A stretch of 64,000 nt of DNA from Ambrosia x helenae. Taxonomy: Eukaryota; Streptophyta; Magnoliopsida; Asterales; Asteraceae. A model generated the notes under the pieces. It was not told where the DNA came from and did no database searches. It saw only the letters and a list, made by a program, of their open reading frames with translations. Shown here piece after piece: positions 1-10,756 of this stretch (its first letter is position 1; each line of letters starts with the position of its first letter). Both the position numbers and the translations under genes were made by a program. The stretch spans positions 1 to 64,000 of the forward strand of contig JAUTDX010000152.1 in NCBI GenBank assembly GCA_030844895.1. Direction: 5' to 3'.

Positions 1-592
1 ACCCTCCACGTCCTCCTCGTACTCCAGACCTGATTCTGGCAGAAAAGAACAGAAAAAAATTTAGTTTCGCAGCTAAAGATAACCATAATGTTTCACCAAG
101 ATCAAAGCTAGATTCAATCCAGACTATCCCTTCAACCCATAGTCACTAGGGCTTCCATGCATTTCGGATTTTAATATTTTTGTGTGCACCCAAAATGATA
201 AATCGCTCTACAATGGTCCCCTCCAATGTTTCTCGCTAGTTCAAAGGTTCAATTCACCGAACATAACTTCTTAGCTATAGACACCGGAATACTACGGTAG
301 TTTAGGGCAAGTGTTTCTATGGAGTAGAAAGGAGAATCCGAGCCTTGGACAAATCTCAAGATACACGATTCACTCCAATATACTACACCGCCTAAAAGTA
401 AGTAACCCACCTAAGATAGAACGGATGATGTACGTAGAAAGACCGAATGATTTAGAACACCCCGACAAGACCATAAACGTAAACCAACCATAATGCTTAG
501 TACCATGTGATCGTCTAGTGTGTGCGACTCGGCTATAACTAGACTCTACATGCAAGTCCAAGTTCACTATAACCATTGCTCTGATACCAATC
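1..592 (-). mobile_element. Leader and gag start of a second tandem copy of Gypsy element 1
   Basis: This stretch is a near copy of 8042-8632, the 5' leader of element 1 plus the first codons of gag. It ends at a primer binding site directly beside the LTR at 593. A normal element has flanking host DNA there, so the LTR at 593-3289 has internal sequence on both sides, as in a tandem LTR-internal-LTR-internal array. The gag start codon of this copy is changed (CAT to CCT on the plus strand at 29-31, so ATG becomes AGG). Differences from 8042-8632 are mostly one- or two-base indels, far more than between the flanking LTRs. The rest of this unit lies outside the window. Confidence 0.8.
578..589 (-). 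other. Primer binding site (tRNA-iMet) of the left tandem copy
   Basis: On the minus strand this reads TGGTATCAGAGC, the usual plant initiator-methionine tRNA primer site. It lies three bases inside the LTR edge at 593. Its presence shows that the left LTR acts as the 5' LTR of a further unit. Confidence 0.85.
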
Positions 593-854
593 TGTCACAC
601 CCTCAAAATCCACTTGCGGAGTTTTAACCGCGAGGCGCATGACAAACCAGGATCCAAACCAACGATCACAATAAACAAGTCTAAATGAACATAATGCAAT
701 TTCAAAACAAGTTTAAAATCCCCGTTTACAGCGGAAGCTTATTCAAAACAATATTCAATAATAAACCAATGTTCAACGTTTGTAAAACCATGCAATCCTA
801 ACTAGACGCCGTGCAGACGCGTGCGCCCTAGTCCCATTGTGCTACCTTAGCGAC

Positions 855-1321
855 CTGAGAAAACATGTAAAAGTTTACGTCAGCACAAAAATGCTGGTGA
901 GTTTACAGGTTTTGTAATCCAAGTACCAAGTCAACCTGTCCATACTATAACAAATCGAAAACCAGTGTACGCTAGCTAGGCGTATGTTTTGTTACTACCA
1001 CGATTGGAAAACCATTACTAACTCGTAAACCAAATGTATGCCCGATGTAGTAACCCTGTTGTTCCTGTTGTTCCTGTTTGAGACAATATGCACCCGCCGA
1101 CCCTCCAAGTCGACGAGCGGGGTTGGTCACTCCCAATAGCGCTATTCACATTTCCCCGTTGTGCAAACCCGCACATTCATGGTTCCCCCCGGGACTTCCA
1201 AAGATCGTGTAGTACACAATAGAAACCCATAGTATGACAGTAGTTACCAAATAATCGTTTTAACACATGTTTTCTCCCCCGAAAATGTGAAACCAGTTTA
1301 AAAGAGGGGCCGTAAACTCAC
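855..1321 (-). other. Predicted intron in the transcribed LTR of element 1
   Basis: On the sense (minus) strand the donor is AAG|GTGAGT at 1321 and the acceptor is TTTTCTCAG|G at 855, giving 467 nt. GGTGAGTTTAC (1322-1312) is perfectly complementary to GTAAACTCACC (906-896). A 5-bp hairpin CAGCA/TGCTG (896-892 with 885-881) follows, then TGAC as a possible branch site and a U-rich tract to the acceptor. CCCC shortly after the donor could pair with GGGG about 30 nt on. The same order recurs in other LTRs here. Splicing is predicted from sequence only. Confidence 0.6.
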
Positions 1322-1800
1322 CTTAAGTTGCGTTACTTCGTAAAAGAATAACCCAGCTGCTATGCTAGTCCCGTAAGCGGCGACCTAACATATGACAGTT
1401 ACAAGTACTTAGACTAATAACCCGCAGGTTAATTAGTCCCTAGATGTCCAGACCATAACCAAGTTCGTTTGAAAACACCGTGACTGTTTAACTGACCCAA
1501 AGTACAAGACTCGACATCCCATTGGTGACCCGAGACTCCCCGTGTTATGTTTACGCTCTCAAACATGCAATCATGCAATCACACTTAACATACGTTAACG
1601 CACAACAAGTTATAGCACATAGCTCACGTATCACCGAATTACATCCAAACATATGTTACCAAGTTATTAGATATGTTACGAGGTTCCTAGCATGTTCCTA
1701 CATGTCAAATCGGGTCTCGAAATGCTAATTTATACTTACAGCAGCAGTACACGCGATTAGGAAAAGTCAACTAGCATTTAGGTTGGTCAACTGGCATTTA

Positions 1801-2014
1801 GGAAGGCTAATCGCATGTAACTACTAGCATTTAGGGCTAATCGCATGTAACTACTAGCATTTAGGGCTGATTGCATGTAACTACTAGCAATTAGGGCTGA
1901 TTGCATGTAACTACTAGCATTTAGGGCTGATTGCATGTAACTACTAGCAATTAGGGCTGATTGCATGTAACTACTAGCATTTAGGGCTGATTGCATGTAA
2001 CTACTAGCAATTAG
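1801..2014 (-). repeat. 30-bp minisatellite in LTR
   Basis: About seven tandem copies of a 30-bp unit built around GATTGCATGTAACTACTAGC. Units ending CAT and CAA alternate, giving a 60-bp higher-order period. It lies between the TATA box and the predicted intron, so it would be transcribed as 5' leader. The repeat-encoded open frame here is not a gene. Confidence 0.85.
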
Positions 2015-2704
2015 GCCCTAATCGCATAAACATAGGCGATTGGCCTCCTAATCGCCTCTAACATAGGCGATTAGGATTGCTAATCGCCTGTAACCTTGCT
2101 GTTCCGGTTTTTCGCGCGTTTAACGCTCCAAATCAGATCCAGAACGTGTGTAACCACCCAATATCATCCCAACAACTATTCTAAACATGTTTAAACCAAA
2201 ATCCTTCGTTTAACCTCGTATTATCAGTCCTGCATGCAACCATGTAATCCAAACACCATACACATAGCATGAAACACCACATTAACATGCATAACCATAA
2301 CCCTAATAATCAATTACTCAGATTTCATTAACATAACATCAATATTATTCTGATCTAACATAATAACATGTCATTCATTCATCTTGAATCATAAAAACCC
2401 TAGCTTTCTAATCATAAACACACATAACACATGTATACTAGTTAGAATCCGATTATCAACACTTATTAACGATTTTCAGAAAGCTTTTTCGTTTTAGAAC
2501 AGGTCTGGACCATTAGGGATTGATTAAAAACGTTTATAAAGATTCATGGATGGAAACCAAACCTTAGATTTGTGAAAGAATGATGAATTAAGCTTGAAAC
2601 CTTGTGTTTTGATCAAAAATCGCGTTCCAGAGGTTGTGTGTGTGTTGGGGCGGGTTATGGGACGACTAGGGTTTGTATTATGAAGTTTATGAGGTCAAGT
2701 ATGG

Positions 2705-2712
2705 TATTTATA
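2705..2712 (-). promoter_or_regulatory. TATA box of element 1, left LTR
   Basis: TATAAATA on the minus strand, about 580 bp into the LTR from its U3 end. It is the best core promoter candidate in this LTR and defines sense orientation together with the gag-pol direction. Confidence 0.6.
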
Positions 2713-2870
2713 GTCGTTTTTAGTCGTCCAGCCCGTAACACGCGATTGTGCAGCTTTACACGCGATTAGGGATCCTAATCGCATGTAAGTTCATGCAATT
2801 GGGGCCTAATCGCATGAACAGTCATGCATTTGGTCCCCTACTCGCCCCTATAGTGCCTACTCGCCTCCCT

Positions 2871-2902
2871 TATAGGCGATTAGGCCTCCCTAATCGCCTA
2901 TA
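2871..2902. repeat. Perfect 14-bp inverted repeat in U3
   Basis: Arms 2871-2884 and 2889-2902 are perfectly complementary around a 4-base centre (CCTC). The arm contains GGCGATTAGG, a motif scattered through 2740-2905 and 1787-2100 in both directions. It lies upstream of the TATA box. The other LTR has an identical copy at 10915-10946. Confidence 0.8.
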
Positions 2903-3289
2903 GGGGCTGGTTTCGTGTGTTTTGCGCGTTAAACCCCGTTTTAACATATGTTAACACATATTCACATACCGACAAGTCACATAATGATTGTAAACACATA
3001 ACACATGTAAATACACATATTCACACTCGTTCACCAATTCCCGGGACTCGAGACTTGTATGTTCCGTATGCCCTGACGATCCTACAAATCGTCACCGTTT
3101 GTACACTTGGTTAAGGACCGACATCTAATGAACCTCTAGACCAACATCCAATGATCTTCTAGACTAAACCGATAGTTCCCGAACCATAACCCGACTTAAC
3201 TAACCCAGTTAAGTGCAATATACGCGTGACTCGCTAAGGTAGACTTTCATCTAGACAACGTTGTTAACCAGAATTTGCCGGGTGTCACA

Positions 3290-3300
3290 TCATCCCCACG
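3290..3300 (-). other. Polypurine tract of element 1 (proximal)
   Basis: The minus strand reads CGTGGGGATGA immediately before the 3' LTR start TGTGACACCC. This is the expected plus-strand priming site. The motif TTCGGGACGAA lies just upstream, as in many plant Gypsy elements. Confidence 0.8.
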
Positions 3301-3411
3301 TTAAAAGAATTTTCGTCCCGAAAATTGCACAAGTACCAAAAGAACAAAAGAAATAACGAAGGAACAAACAAAAGATAGAAACCAAAAGAGAGATTTACCC
3401 GATGTGTCACA

Positions 3412-3422
3412 TCATCCCCACG
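3412..3422 (-). other. Second polypurine tract with LTR-start mimic
   Basis: An identical CGTGGGGATGA, again followed by TGTGACA (the first bases of the LTR) and preceded by a CTCGGGGCGAGA-type motif, lies 122 bp upstream of the true tract and just downstream of the pol stop. Element 2 has the same duplication at 21756-21766, so it predates the split of the two families. Confidence 0.75.
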
Positions 3423-3446
3423 TTAAAAGGAATCTCGCCCCGAGAT

Positions 3447-6445
3447 TCATTCAGCTGCAGAAGAGACATATCTCGACTCGAACGCTTCCTTAGGAAAGAG
3501 ATGAGGATACTTAGACTTCATCTGATCCTCCCGTTCCCACGTGTACTCTGGTCCTCGGTTCGAGTTCCACCGAACCTTAACGATGCGAATCTTGCTATGA
3601 CGTAGGCTACGAATCTTGTAATCCAGAATCTCCACAGGTTCTTCCACAATCCGAAGACGATCATCAACCTTGATCTCTTCCAGTGGAACAATGAGAGACT
3701 CGTCAGCCAGACACTTCTTCAAGTTGGACACATGGAAGACGTTATGTACGTTACCGAGCTCCGTCGGTAAATCAAGACGATACGCCACCGGTCCAATCCG
3801 TTCCAGGATCGTAAATGGACCGACATATCGAGGGTTGAGTTTGCCACGCTTCCCAAAGCGTATGACGCCCTTCCATGGTGAAACTTTTAGAAGTACTTTG
3901 TCATTGACTTGGAATTCCAATGGTTTGCGACGCTGATCGGCATAACTCTTTTGCCGGTCCCGTGCCGCTGCCAACCGGTTACGAATCTGTACGATCTTTT
4001 CCGAAGTTTCGTACACTAGTTCAGGCCCAGTGAGTTGACTCTCACCCACTTCAGCCCAACAAAGAGGAGAACGACATTTCCGTCCGTACAGTGCCTCGAA
4101 CGGAGCCGCCTTGATGCTCGTGTGATAACTGTTGTTGTACGAGAATTCTACTAACGGTAGATGAGCTTCCCAACCCTTGCCAAAATCGATCACACATGCC
4201 CGCAGCATGTCTTCTAAAGTTTGAATCGTGCGCTCACTCTGACCGTCAGTCTGTGGATGGTAAGCTGTACTCATGTCTAGTTGGGTACCCAAAGCCTTGT
4301 GCAAAGACTTCCAGAAGTGAGAAGTAAAATGGGAGTCACGATCCGAGATAATAGAAACTGGCACCCCGTGCTTAGAAACAACTTCCTTCAGATAAAGACG
4401 AGCCAAACGATCCATGGTGTCGGTCTCCTTAATAGCAAGAAAATGGGCTGATTTCGTCAACCGATCGACAATCACCCATATCTTGTCATTCCCGCTTGGT
4501 GATTTAGGAAGTTGCGTGACAAAATCCATTGTAATCCGTTCCCATTTCCATTCCGGAATTTCAGGTTGTTGCAAGAGACCCGACGGTTTCTGGTATTCCA
4601 CTTTGACCTTAGCACAGGTCAAGCATTTGCTCACGTATGAGGCTATATCCGACCTCATGTTTGGCCACCAGTAAAGCACCTTCAGATCTTGGTACATCTT
4701 ATCCGAACCAGGATGAATAGAATACCGGGACTTATGAGCCTCATCTAGGACAAGCTCCCGTAGTCCCCCGAATAAAGGAACCCATATGCGTTCTGCGAAG
4801 TAGTGCAGGCCATCAGGCCTTCGCTCGAGGTGCTTGTCGGCACCGTGCATAGTCTCAGCTTTAAGGTTTTCCTCCTTCAAAGCTTCTAACTGGGCAGAAC
4901 GGAGTTGATCAGGTAGGGATGAATGAATGGTGAGTTGCAACGCCCGAACGCGACGAGGTTTAGTTGATTCCTTCCTGCTCAAGGCGTCTGCTACAACATT
5001 CGCCTTGCCAGGATGGTACTTAATGGCACAATCATAGTCGTTCAGGAGTTCAATCCAACGACGCTGCCGTATGTTCAAATGTTGTTGGTCGAAAATATGT
5101 TGAAGACTCTTGTGATCGGTGTAGATGGTGCATTTGGTACCGTACAAGTAATGTCTCCAAATTTTCAACGCGAAAACCACTGCACCCAACTCCAAGTCAT
5201 GGGTGGTGTAGTTCTTCTCGTGCACCTTGAGTTGACGAGAAGCATATGCGATCACTTTCTCGCGTTGCATCAACACGCAACCGAGACCATGAATAGAAGC
5301 ATCACAGTAAACAACGAAATCATCAGGGCCTTCAGGTAAGGACAAAATAGGAGCAGAACACAGTTTGGATTTAGTTCTTCAAACGCTGACTCTTGTGGTT
5401 CACCCCAGTCGAATTTTCCTATCCTTCTGCGTGAGAGTGGTCAGGGGTTGAGCGATCTTCGAGAACCCCTGAATGAAACGACGATAGTAGCCCGCAAGGC
5501 CTAGGAATTGCCGCACCTCAGTTGGCGTCTTAGGTGCTCCCCAGTCCTTGATCGCTTCGATCTTAGCTGGATCGACATGAATCCCTAGTTCATTAACCAC
5601 ATGTCCTAGGAACTGAACTTCGCGTAACCAAAAGTCACACTTTGAGAACTTAGCGTAAAGTTGTTCCCGTCGCAAGAGTTCCAAAACCAAACGCAGGTGT
5701 TCCTCGTGTTCGGTCTTGTTCTTGGAGTAGATCAGAATGTCATCAATAAACACAATGACGAACTTGTCCAGATATGGTTTGCAAACGCGGTTCATCAAGT
5801 CCATGAAAACCGCCGGTGCGTTCGTGAGACCGAAAGGCATGACCAAGAATTCGAAATGGCCATAACGTGTTCGAAAGGCAGTCTTTGCAACGTCAGCTTC
5901 CCTTACCCGCAACTGGTGATAACCGGACCTCAAGTCAATCTTGGAATAGTAACTAGAACCCTGGAGCTGGTCGAATAGATCATCAATACGTGGAAGAGGA
6001 TAACGATTCTTGACGGTCAATTTGTTCAGTTCTCTGTAGTCCACACACAATCGGAAACTTCCATCCTTCTTCTTAACAAATAGAATCGGGGCTCCCCAAG
6101 GGAAGAACTTGGTCTGATGAAACCCTTGTCCAAGAGTTCCTGTAACTGACTAGACAATTCCTGCATCTCGGGAGGTGCAAGACGGTAGGGGGCCCGAGCA
6201 ATAGGAGCAGCCCCTGGTACAAGATCAATACCGAACTCGACTTGACGATGGGGAGGAAGACCAGATAAATCATCGGGAAAAACATCAGGAAACTCGCGTA
6301 CAACTGGAATATCGTCGATCTTCTTCTCATCGCTAGAGGAAACAGATAAAAGTGCTAAAACGGCTGGATAACCCTTTCGAAGACACTTAAGGGCTTTCAT
6401 GCTAGAGATGATGTTTAGCGGAACACCACCCTTGATACCGTACAC
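3447..6445 (-). pseudogene. pol: Gypsy element 1 pol: RT, RNase H, integrase, chromodomain-like tail
   Basis: This is the polymerase half of a Tekay-like chromovirus polyprotein, in three open segments: 6445-about 6100, about 6100-5400 and 5345-3447. Reverse transcriptase has the VDYRELNK, DLRSGYHQ and FIDDILIYS motifs. The 632-residue last segment has RNase H (FVVYCDAS and YTDHKSL), then the integrase HHCC zinc finger (HKSRYSIHPG to CLTCAK, about residues 180-245). The D-D-E core follows (TMDF, SDRDSHF, QSERTIQTLED), then a C-terminal region ending YTWEREDQMKSKYPHLF, the chromovirus chromodomain-like tail. Breaks: a one-base loss near 6100, a one-base gain near 5414 and a one-base loss near 5371, all in short homopolymers, so the element is nearly intact. 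Whether these are real or consensus errors cannot be told from sequence. Confidence 0.92.
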
Positions 6446-6454
6446 AGAAAGGAA

Positions 6455-8072
6455 TTATCCATCAGGGAGAGGAATCCGGATAATCTTGTCGCAACAGACA
6501 ATCTCCGCGCGATACAAGGACAACCAATCCATGCCTACCACCACGTCAAAACTACCCAAAGGTACCGGCATAAAGTCGATGGGGAACGACAAACCCGATA
6601 ACTCTAATTGACACTCCCGAAGGATACTAGTAGCTTCAATCTTTTTACCGTCAGCCAACTCAATAATATACTTAGTCTCTAATGGTACGGGTACTACATC
6701 TAGCAGTCGACTAACCTCCATGGATACAAAACTCTTGTCGGCACCAGAATCAAATAACACACTAACAGAACGATTATTGAGAAGGAACGTACCGGTAACT
6801 GTGTCAGGATCCTGTCTAGCCTCAGCGGCTCCAATGACGAAGGCGCGTGCATTCCTGCCACCGCCCCCGTTGTTCCCATTACCGTTGTTTCCACCCTGCT
6901 TCAATTTTGGGCAATCCTTCTTGTAATGCCCAGTCTCACCACAGTTGTAACATCCTTGTCTTCCTGTAGTCCCTTGAGTAGTAGGAGCTGAGTTAGTAGT
7001 CGGGGCCTGGGTCGATGGAAGTGTAGCCCGACAATCTTTAGCAAAATGCCCAGTTCGCTGGCAGCGGTGACAACGGTTACTGTCGCAGTTCCCTTGATGA
7101 TGACGTCCACACTTGTTACATTTGGGCAGTTTCCCCGCATAACCACCCTGTTTGTTACCCGAAGAAGAAGAACCCCCATTATCAAACCTCTTACTCTGCT
7201 GTGCTGGCCCAGATCCCTTCCCTTCATTATCCCACTTGCGCTTGTTGTTCTCTGGGGCCTTAGCAGTCGAACCCTTAGCAGGCAAAATACCCTCATTCAC
7301 CTTTAAGTTGGTCATCCTATGAGCCGATCGGACCACCTCTGAGTATGTAGGATGATTTCCCGCAGCCACCAACCCTGCGATTTCTGGTACTAACCCTGAG
7401 ATATAATGCTCGATCCTCCTGTATTCTGGCACATGCAGATCGGGACACAGCACTGCCAACTCGTTACGCCTCACAGTATACTTCTCAATTTCAGACCCAG
7501 ACATCTTGAGATTCCACACCTCGTGCTCTAACTTCTGCACCTCTTCCCTCGGACAGTACTCTCGCTTCAACAGTTGCACAAAATTCTCCCAAGGCATAGC
7601 ATACGCCTCCCCAATACCCATATTCTGGGTGATGTTATTCCACCAAGTCAAAGCAACATCCTGGAATAACGCAGCAGCATACTTAACCCGATCTTCTGGG
7701 AGACAGTTACACATCAGAAACACTGACTCCACTTTCTCCAGCCACCTAAGCAAGCTCACTGCACCCTCAGTGCCAGAGAATTCCTGGGGCTTACAGTCCC
7801 GAAACATCTTGTAGGTACACATGGGTGGGGGTGGGTTAACAGGACCACCTGAAATGAAACGCATGAGAAACCACGAAGAATGTAAACAAGGTTCACCAAT
7901 GAGGCAAAGAAAATGGATAAATCAACTTACCACCACCGTTGTGCCCTAACTGAAAGGCAGCTTGGAGCAAGTTGTTCAGATCAGCCTGCGATAGGTTAAT
8001 ACCTCCACGACCACCAGCACCACCACGTCCTCCATTGCGACCACCTCCACGTCCTCCTCGTACTCCAGACAT
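6455..8072 (-). pseudogene. gag: Gypsy element 1 gag and protease, with a predicted intron
   Basis: The start is ATG at 8072-8070, giving a Gly/Arg-rich N-terminus (exon 1, 8072-7931). A plausible 82-nt intron (7930-7849, G|GTAAGT to TTTCATTTCAG) then joins in frame to exon 2 (7848-6455). Exon 2 encodes the retrotransposon Gag domain (FSGTEGAVSLLRWLEKVE and LTWWNN), then a CCHC-like cluster, two knuckles (CHRCQRTGHFAKDC and CYNCGETGHYKKDC) and an aspartic protease with DSGAD at the active site. The frame stops at 6455-6457 (TAA) after RIPLPDG. Element 2 has a Glu codon there (PSGEF), so this is a nonsense change ahead of pol in the same frame. Without splicing, the next ATG at 7864 would skip exon 1. 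Confidence 0.85.
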
Positions 8073-8632
8073 GATTCTGGCAGAAAGAACGAGAAAAAAA
8101 TTTAGTTTCGCAGCTAAAGATAACCACTAATGTTCACAAGATCAAAGCTAGATTCAATCCAGGACTATCCCTTCAAACCCAGAGCTCACTAGGGCTTCCA
8201 TGCATTTCGGTTTATGATTTTGTGTGCACCCAAAATGATAAATCGCTCTACATGGTCCTCCAAGTGTTCTCCTAGTTCAAAGTTCAAATCACCGAACATA
8301 GACTCTTAGCTATACACCGTAATACTACGGTAGTTTAGGGCAAGTGTTTCTATTGGAGTATGAAAGGGAGAAGTCCGAGCCTTGGACAAATCTCAAGAGT
8401 ACACGATTCACTCCAATATACTACACTGCCTAGAAAGTAAGTAACCCGACCTAAGATAGAACGGATGATGTAACGTAGAAAGACCGAATGATTTAGAGAC
8501 ACCCCGACAAGACCATACGTAAACCACCATAATGCTTAGTACCATGTGATCGTCTAGTGTGTGCGACTCGGCTATAGACTAGACTCTACATGCAGTCCTA
8601 GTTCACTATAACCATTGGCTCTGATACCAATC
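8073..8632 (-). mobile_element. 5' leader of element 1 with primer binding site
   Basis: This is the untranslated leader between LTR and gag. The primer binding site (TGGTATCAGAGC on the minus strand) is at 8629-8618, three bases from the LTR at 8633. No other open frame is supported. Confidence 0.85.
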
Positions 8633-8895
8633 TGTCACACCCTCAAAATCCACTTGCGGAGTTTTACCGCGAGGCGCATGACAAACCAGGATCCAAACCA
8701 ACGATCACAATAAACAAGTCTAAAATGAACATAATGCAATTTCAAAACAATGTTTAAAATCCCCGTTTACAGCGGAAGCTTATTCAAAACAATATTCAAT
8801 AATAAACCAATGTTCAACGTTTGTAAAACCATGCAATCCTAACTAGACGCCGTGCAGACGCGTGCGCCCTAGTCCCATTGTGCTACCTTAGCGAC

Positions 8896-9362
8896 CTGAG
8901 AAAACATGTAAAAGTTTACGTCAGCACAAAAATGCTGGTGAGTTTACAGGTTTTGTAATCCAAGCACCAAGTCAACCTGTCCATACTATAACAAATCGAA
9001 AACCAGTGTACGCTAGCTAGGCGTATGTTTTGTTACTACCACGATTGGAAAACCATTACTAACTCGTAAACCAAATGTATGCCCGATGTAGTAACCCTGT
9101 TGTTCCTGTTGTTCCTGTTTGAGACAATATGCACCCGCCGACCCTCCAAGTCGACGAGCGGGGTTGGTCACTCCCAATAGCGCTATTCACATTTCCCCGT
9201 TGTGCAAACCCGCACATTCATGGTTCCCCCCGGGACTTCCAAAGATCGTGTAGTACATAATAGAAACCCATAGTATGACAGTAGTTACCAAATAATCGTT
9301 TTAACACATGTTTTCTCCCCCGAAAATGTGAAACCAGTTTAAAAGAGGGGCCGTAAACTCAC
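8896..9362 (-). other. Predicted LTR intron, right copy of element 1
   Basis: Same donor, complement, hairpin and acceptor as 855-1321, shifted by 8041 bp. As this is the 5' LTR of element 1, it is the copy that would be transcribed with gag-pol. Confidence 0.6.
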
Positions 9363-9843
9363 CTTAAGTTGCGTTACTTTCGTAATATGAATAACCCAGC
9401 TGCTATGCTAGTCCCGTAAGCGGCGACCTAACATATGACAGTTACAAGTACTTAGACTAATAACCCGCAGGTTAATTAGTCCCTAGATGTCCAGACCATA
9501 ACCAAGTTCGTTTGAAAACACCGTGACTGTTTAACTGACCCAAAGTACAAGACTCGACATCCCATTGGTGACCCGAGACTCCCCGTGTTATGTTTACGCT
9601 CTCAAACATGCAATCATGCAATCACACTTAACATACGTTAACGCACAACAAGTTATAGCACATAGCTCACGTATCACCGAATTACATACAAACATATGTT
9701 ACCAAGTTATTAGATATGTTACGAGGTTCCTAGCATGTTCCTACATGTCAAATCGGGTCTCGAAATGCTAATTTATACTTACAGCAGCAGTACACGCGAT
9801 TAGGAAAAGTCAACTAGCATTTAGGTTGGTCAACTGGCATTTA

Positions 9844-10057
9844 GGAAGGCTAATCGCATGTAACTACTAGCATTTAGGGCTAATCGCATGTAACTACTAG
9901 CATTTAGGGCTGATTGCATGTAACTACTAGCAATTAGGGCTGATTGCATGTAACTACTAGCATTTAGGGCTGATTGCATGTAACTACTAGCAATTAGGGC
10001 TGATTGCATGTAACTACTAGCATTTAGGGCTGATTGCATGTAACTACTAGCAATTAG
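9844..10057 (-). repeat. 30-bp minisatellite in right LTR
   Basis: Same array as 1801-2014, with the same copy number and alternation, consistent with very recent LTR identity. Confidence 0.85.
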
Positions 10058-10748
10058 GCCCTAATCGCATGAAACATAGGCGATTGGCCTCCTAATCGCC
10101 TCTAACATAGGCGATTAGGATTGCTAATCGCCTGTAACCTTGCTGTTCCGGTTTTTCGCGCGTTTAACGCTCCAAATCAGATCCAGAACGTGTGTAACCA
10201 CCCAATATCATCCCAACAACTATTCTAAACATGTTTAAACCAAAATCCTTCGTTTAACCTCGTATTATCAGTCCTGCATGCAACCATGTAATCCAAACGC
10301 CATACACATAGCATGAAACACCACATTAACATGCATAACCATAACCCTAATAATCAATTACTCAGATTTCATTAACATAACATCAATATTATTCTGATCT
10401 AACATAATAACATGTCATTCATTCATCTTGAATCATAAAAACCCTAGCTTTCTAATCATAAACACACATAACACATGTATACTAGTTAGAATCCGATTAT
10501 CAACACTTATTAACGATTTTCAGAAAGCTTTTTCGTTTTAGAACAGGTCTGGACCATTAGGGATTGATTAAAAACGTTTATAAAGATTCATAGATGGAAA
10601 CCAAACCTTAGATTTGTGAAAGAATGATGAATTAAGCTTGAAACCTTGTGTTTTGATCAAGAATCGCGTTCCAGAGGTTGTGTGTGTGTTGGGGCGGGTT
10701 ATGGGACGACTAGGGTTTGTATTATGAAGTTTATGAGGTCAAGTATGG

Positions 10749-10756
10749 TATTTATA
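10749..10756 (-). promoter_or_regulatory. TATA box of element 1, 5' LTR
   Basis: TATAAATA on the minus strand. As this is the 5' LTR, it is the likely promoter for the gag-pol transcript. Confidence 0.6.

Larger units (their letters stand above)
593..3289 (-). repeat. LTR of Gypsy element 1 (left copy)
   Basis: The LTR is 2697 bp with TG...CA ends. It matches 8633-11332 almost base for base; by eye only about ten differences are seen over 2.7 kb, so the copies separated recently. In sense (minus) orientation it holds a U3 palindrome (2902-2871), a TATA box (2712-2705), a minisatellite (2014-1801), a predicted intron (1321-855) and the U5 end at 593. The polypurine tract is next to 3289 and a primer binding site is next to 593, so it serves as the 3' LTR of element 1 and as the 5' LTR of the next tandem unit. 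Confidence 0.9.

Noticed and set aside
1522..1996. Open frames of 68-69 codons in the element 1 LTR, repeated at 9565-10039
   Set aside because: They lie in noncoding LTR sequence; the second is an artefact of the 30-bp minisatellite.
3447..7814. Many plus-strand open frames opposite gag-pol
   Set aside because: They are antisense shadows of a conserved polyprotein and carry no motif of their own.
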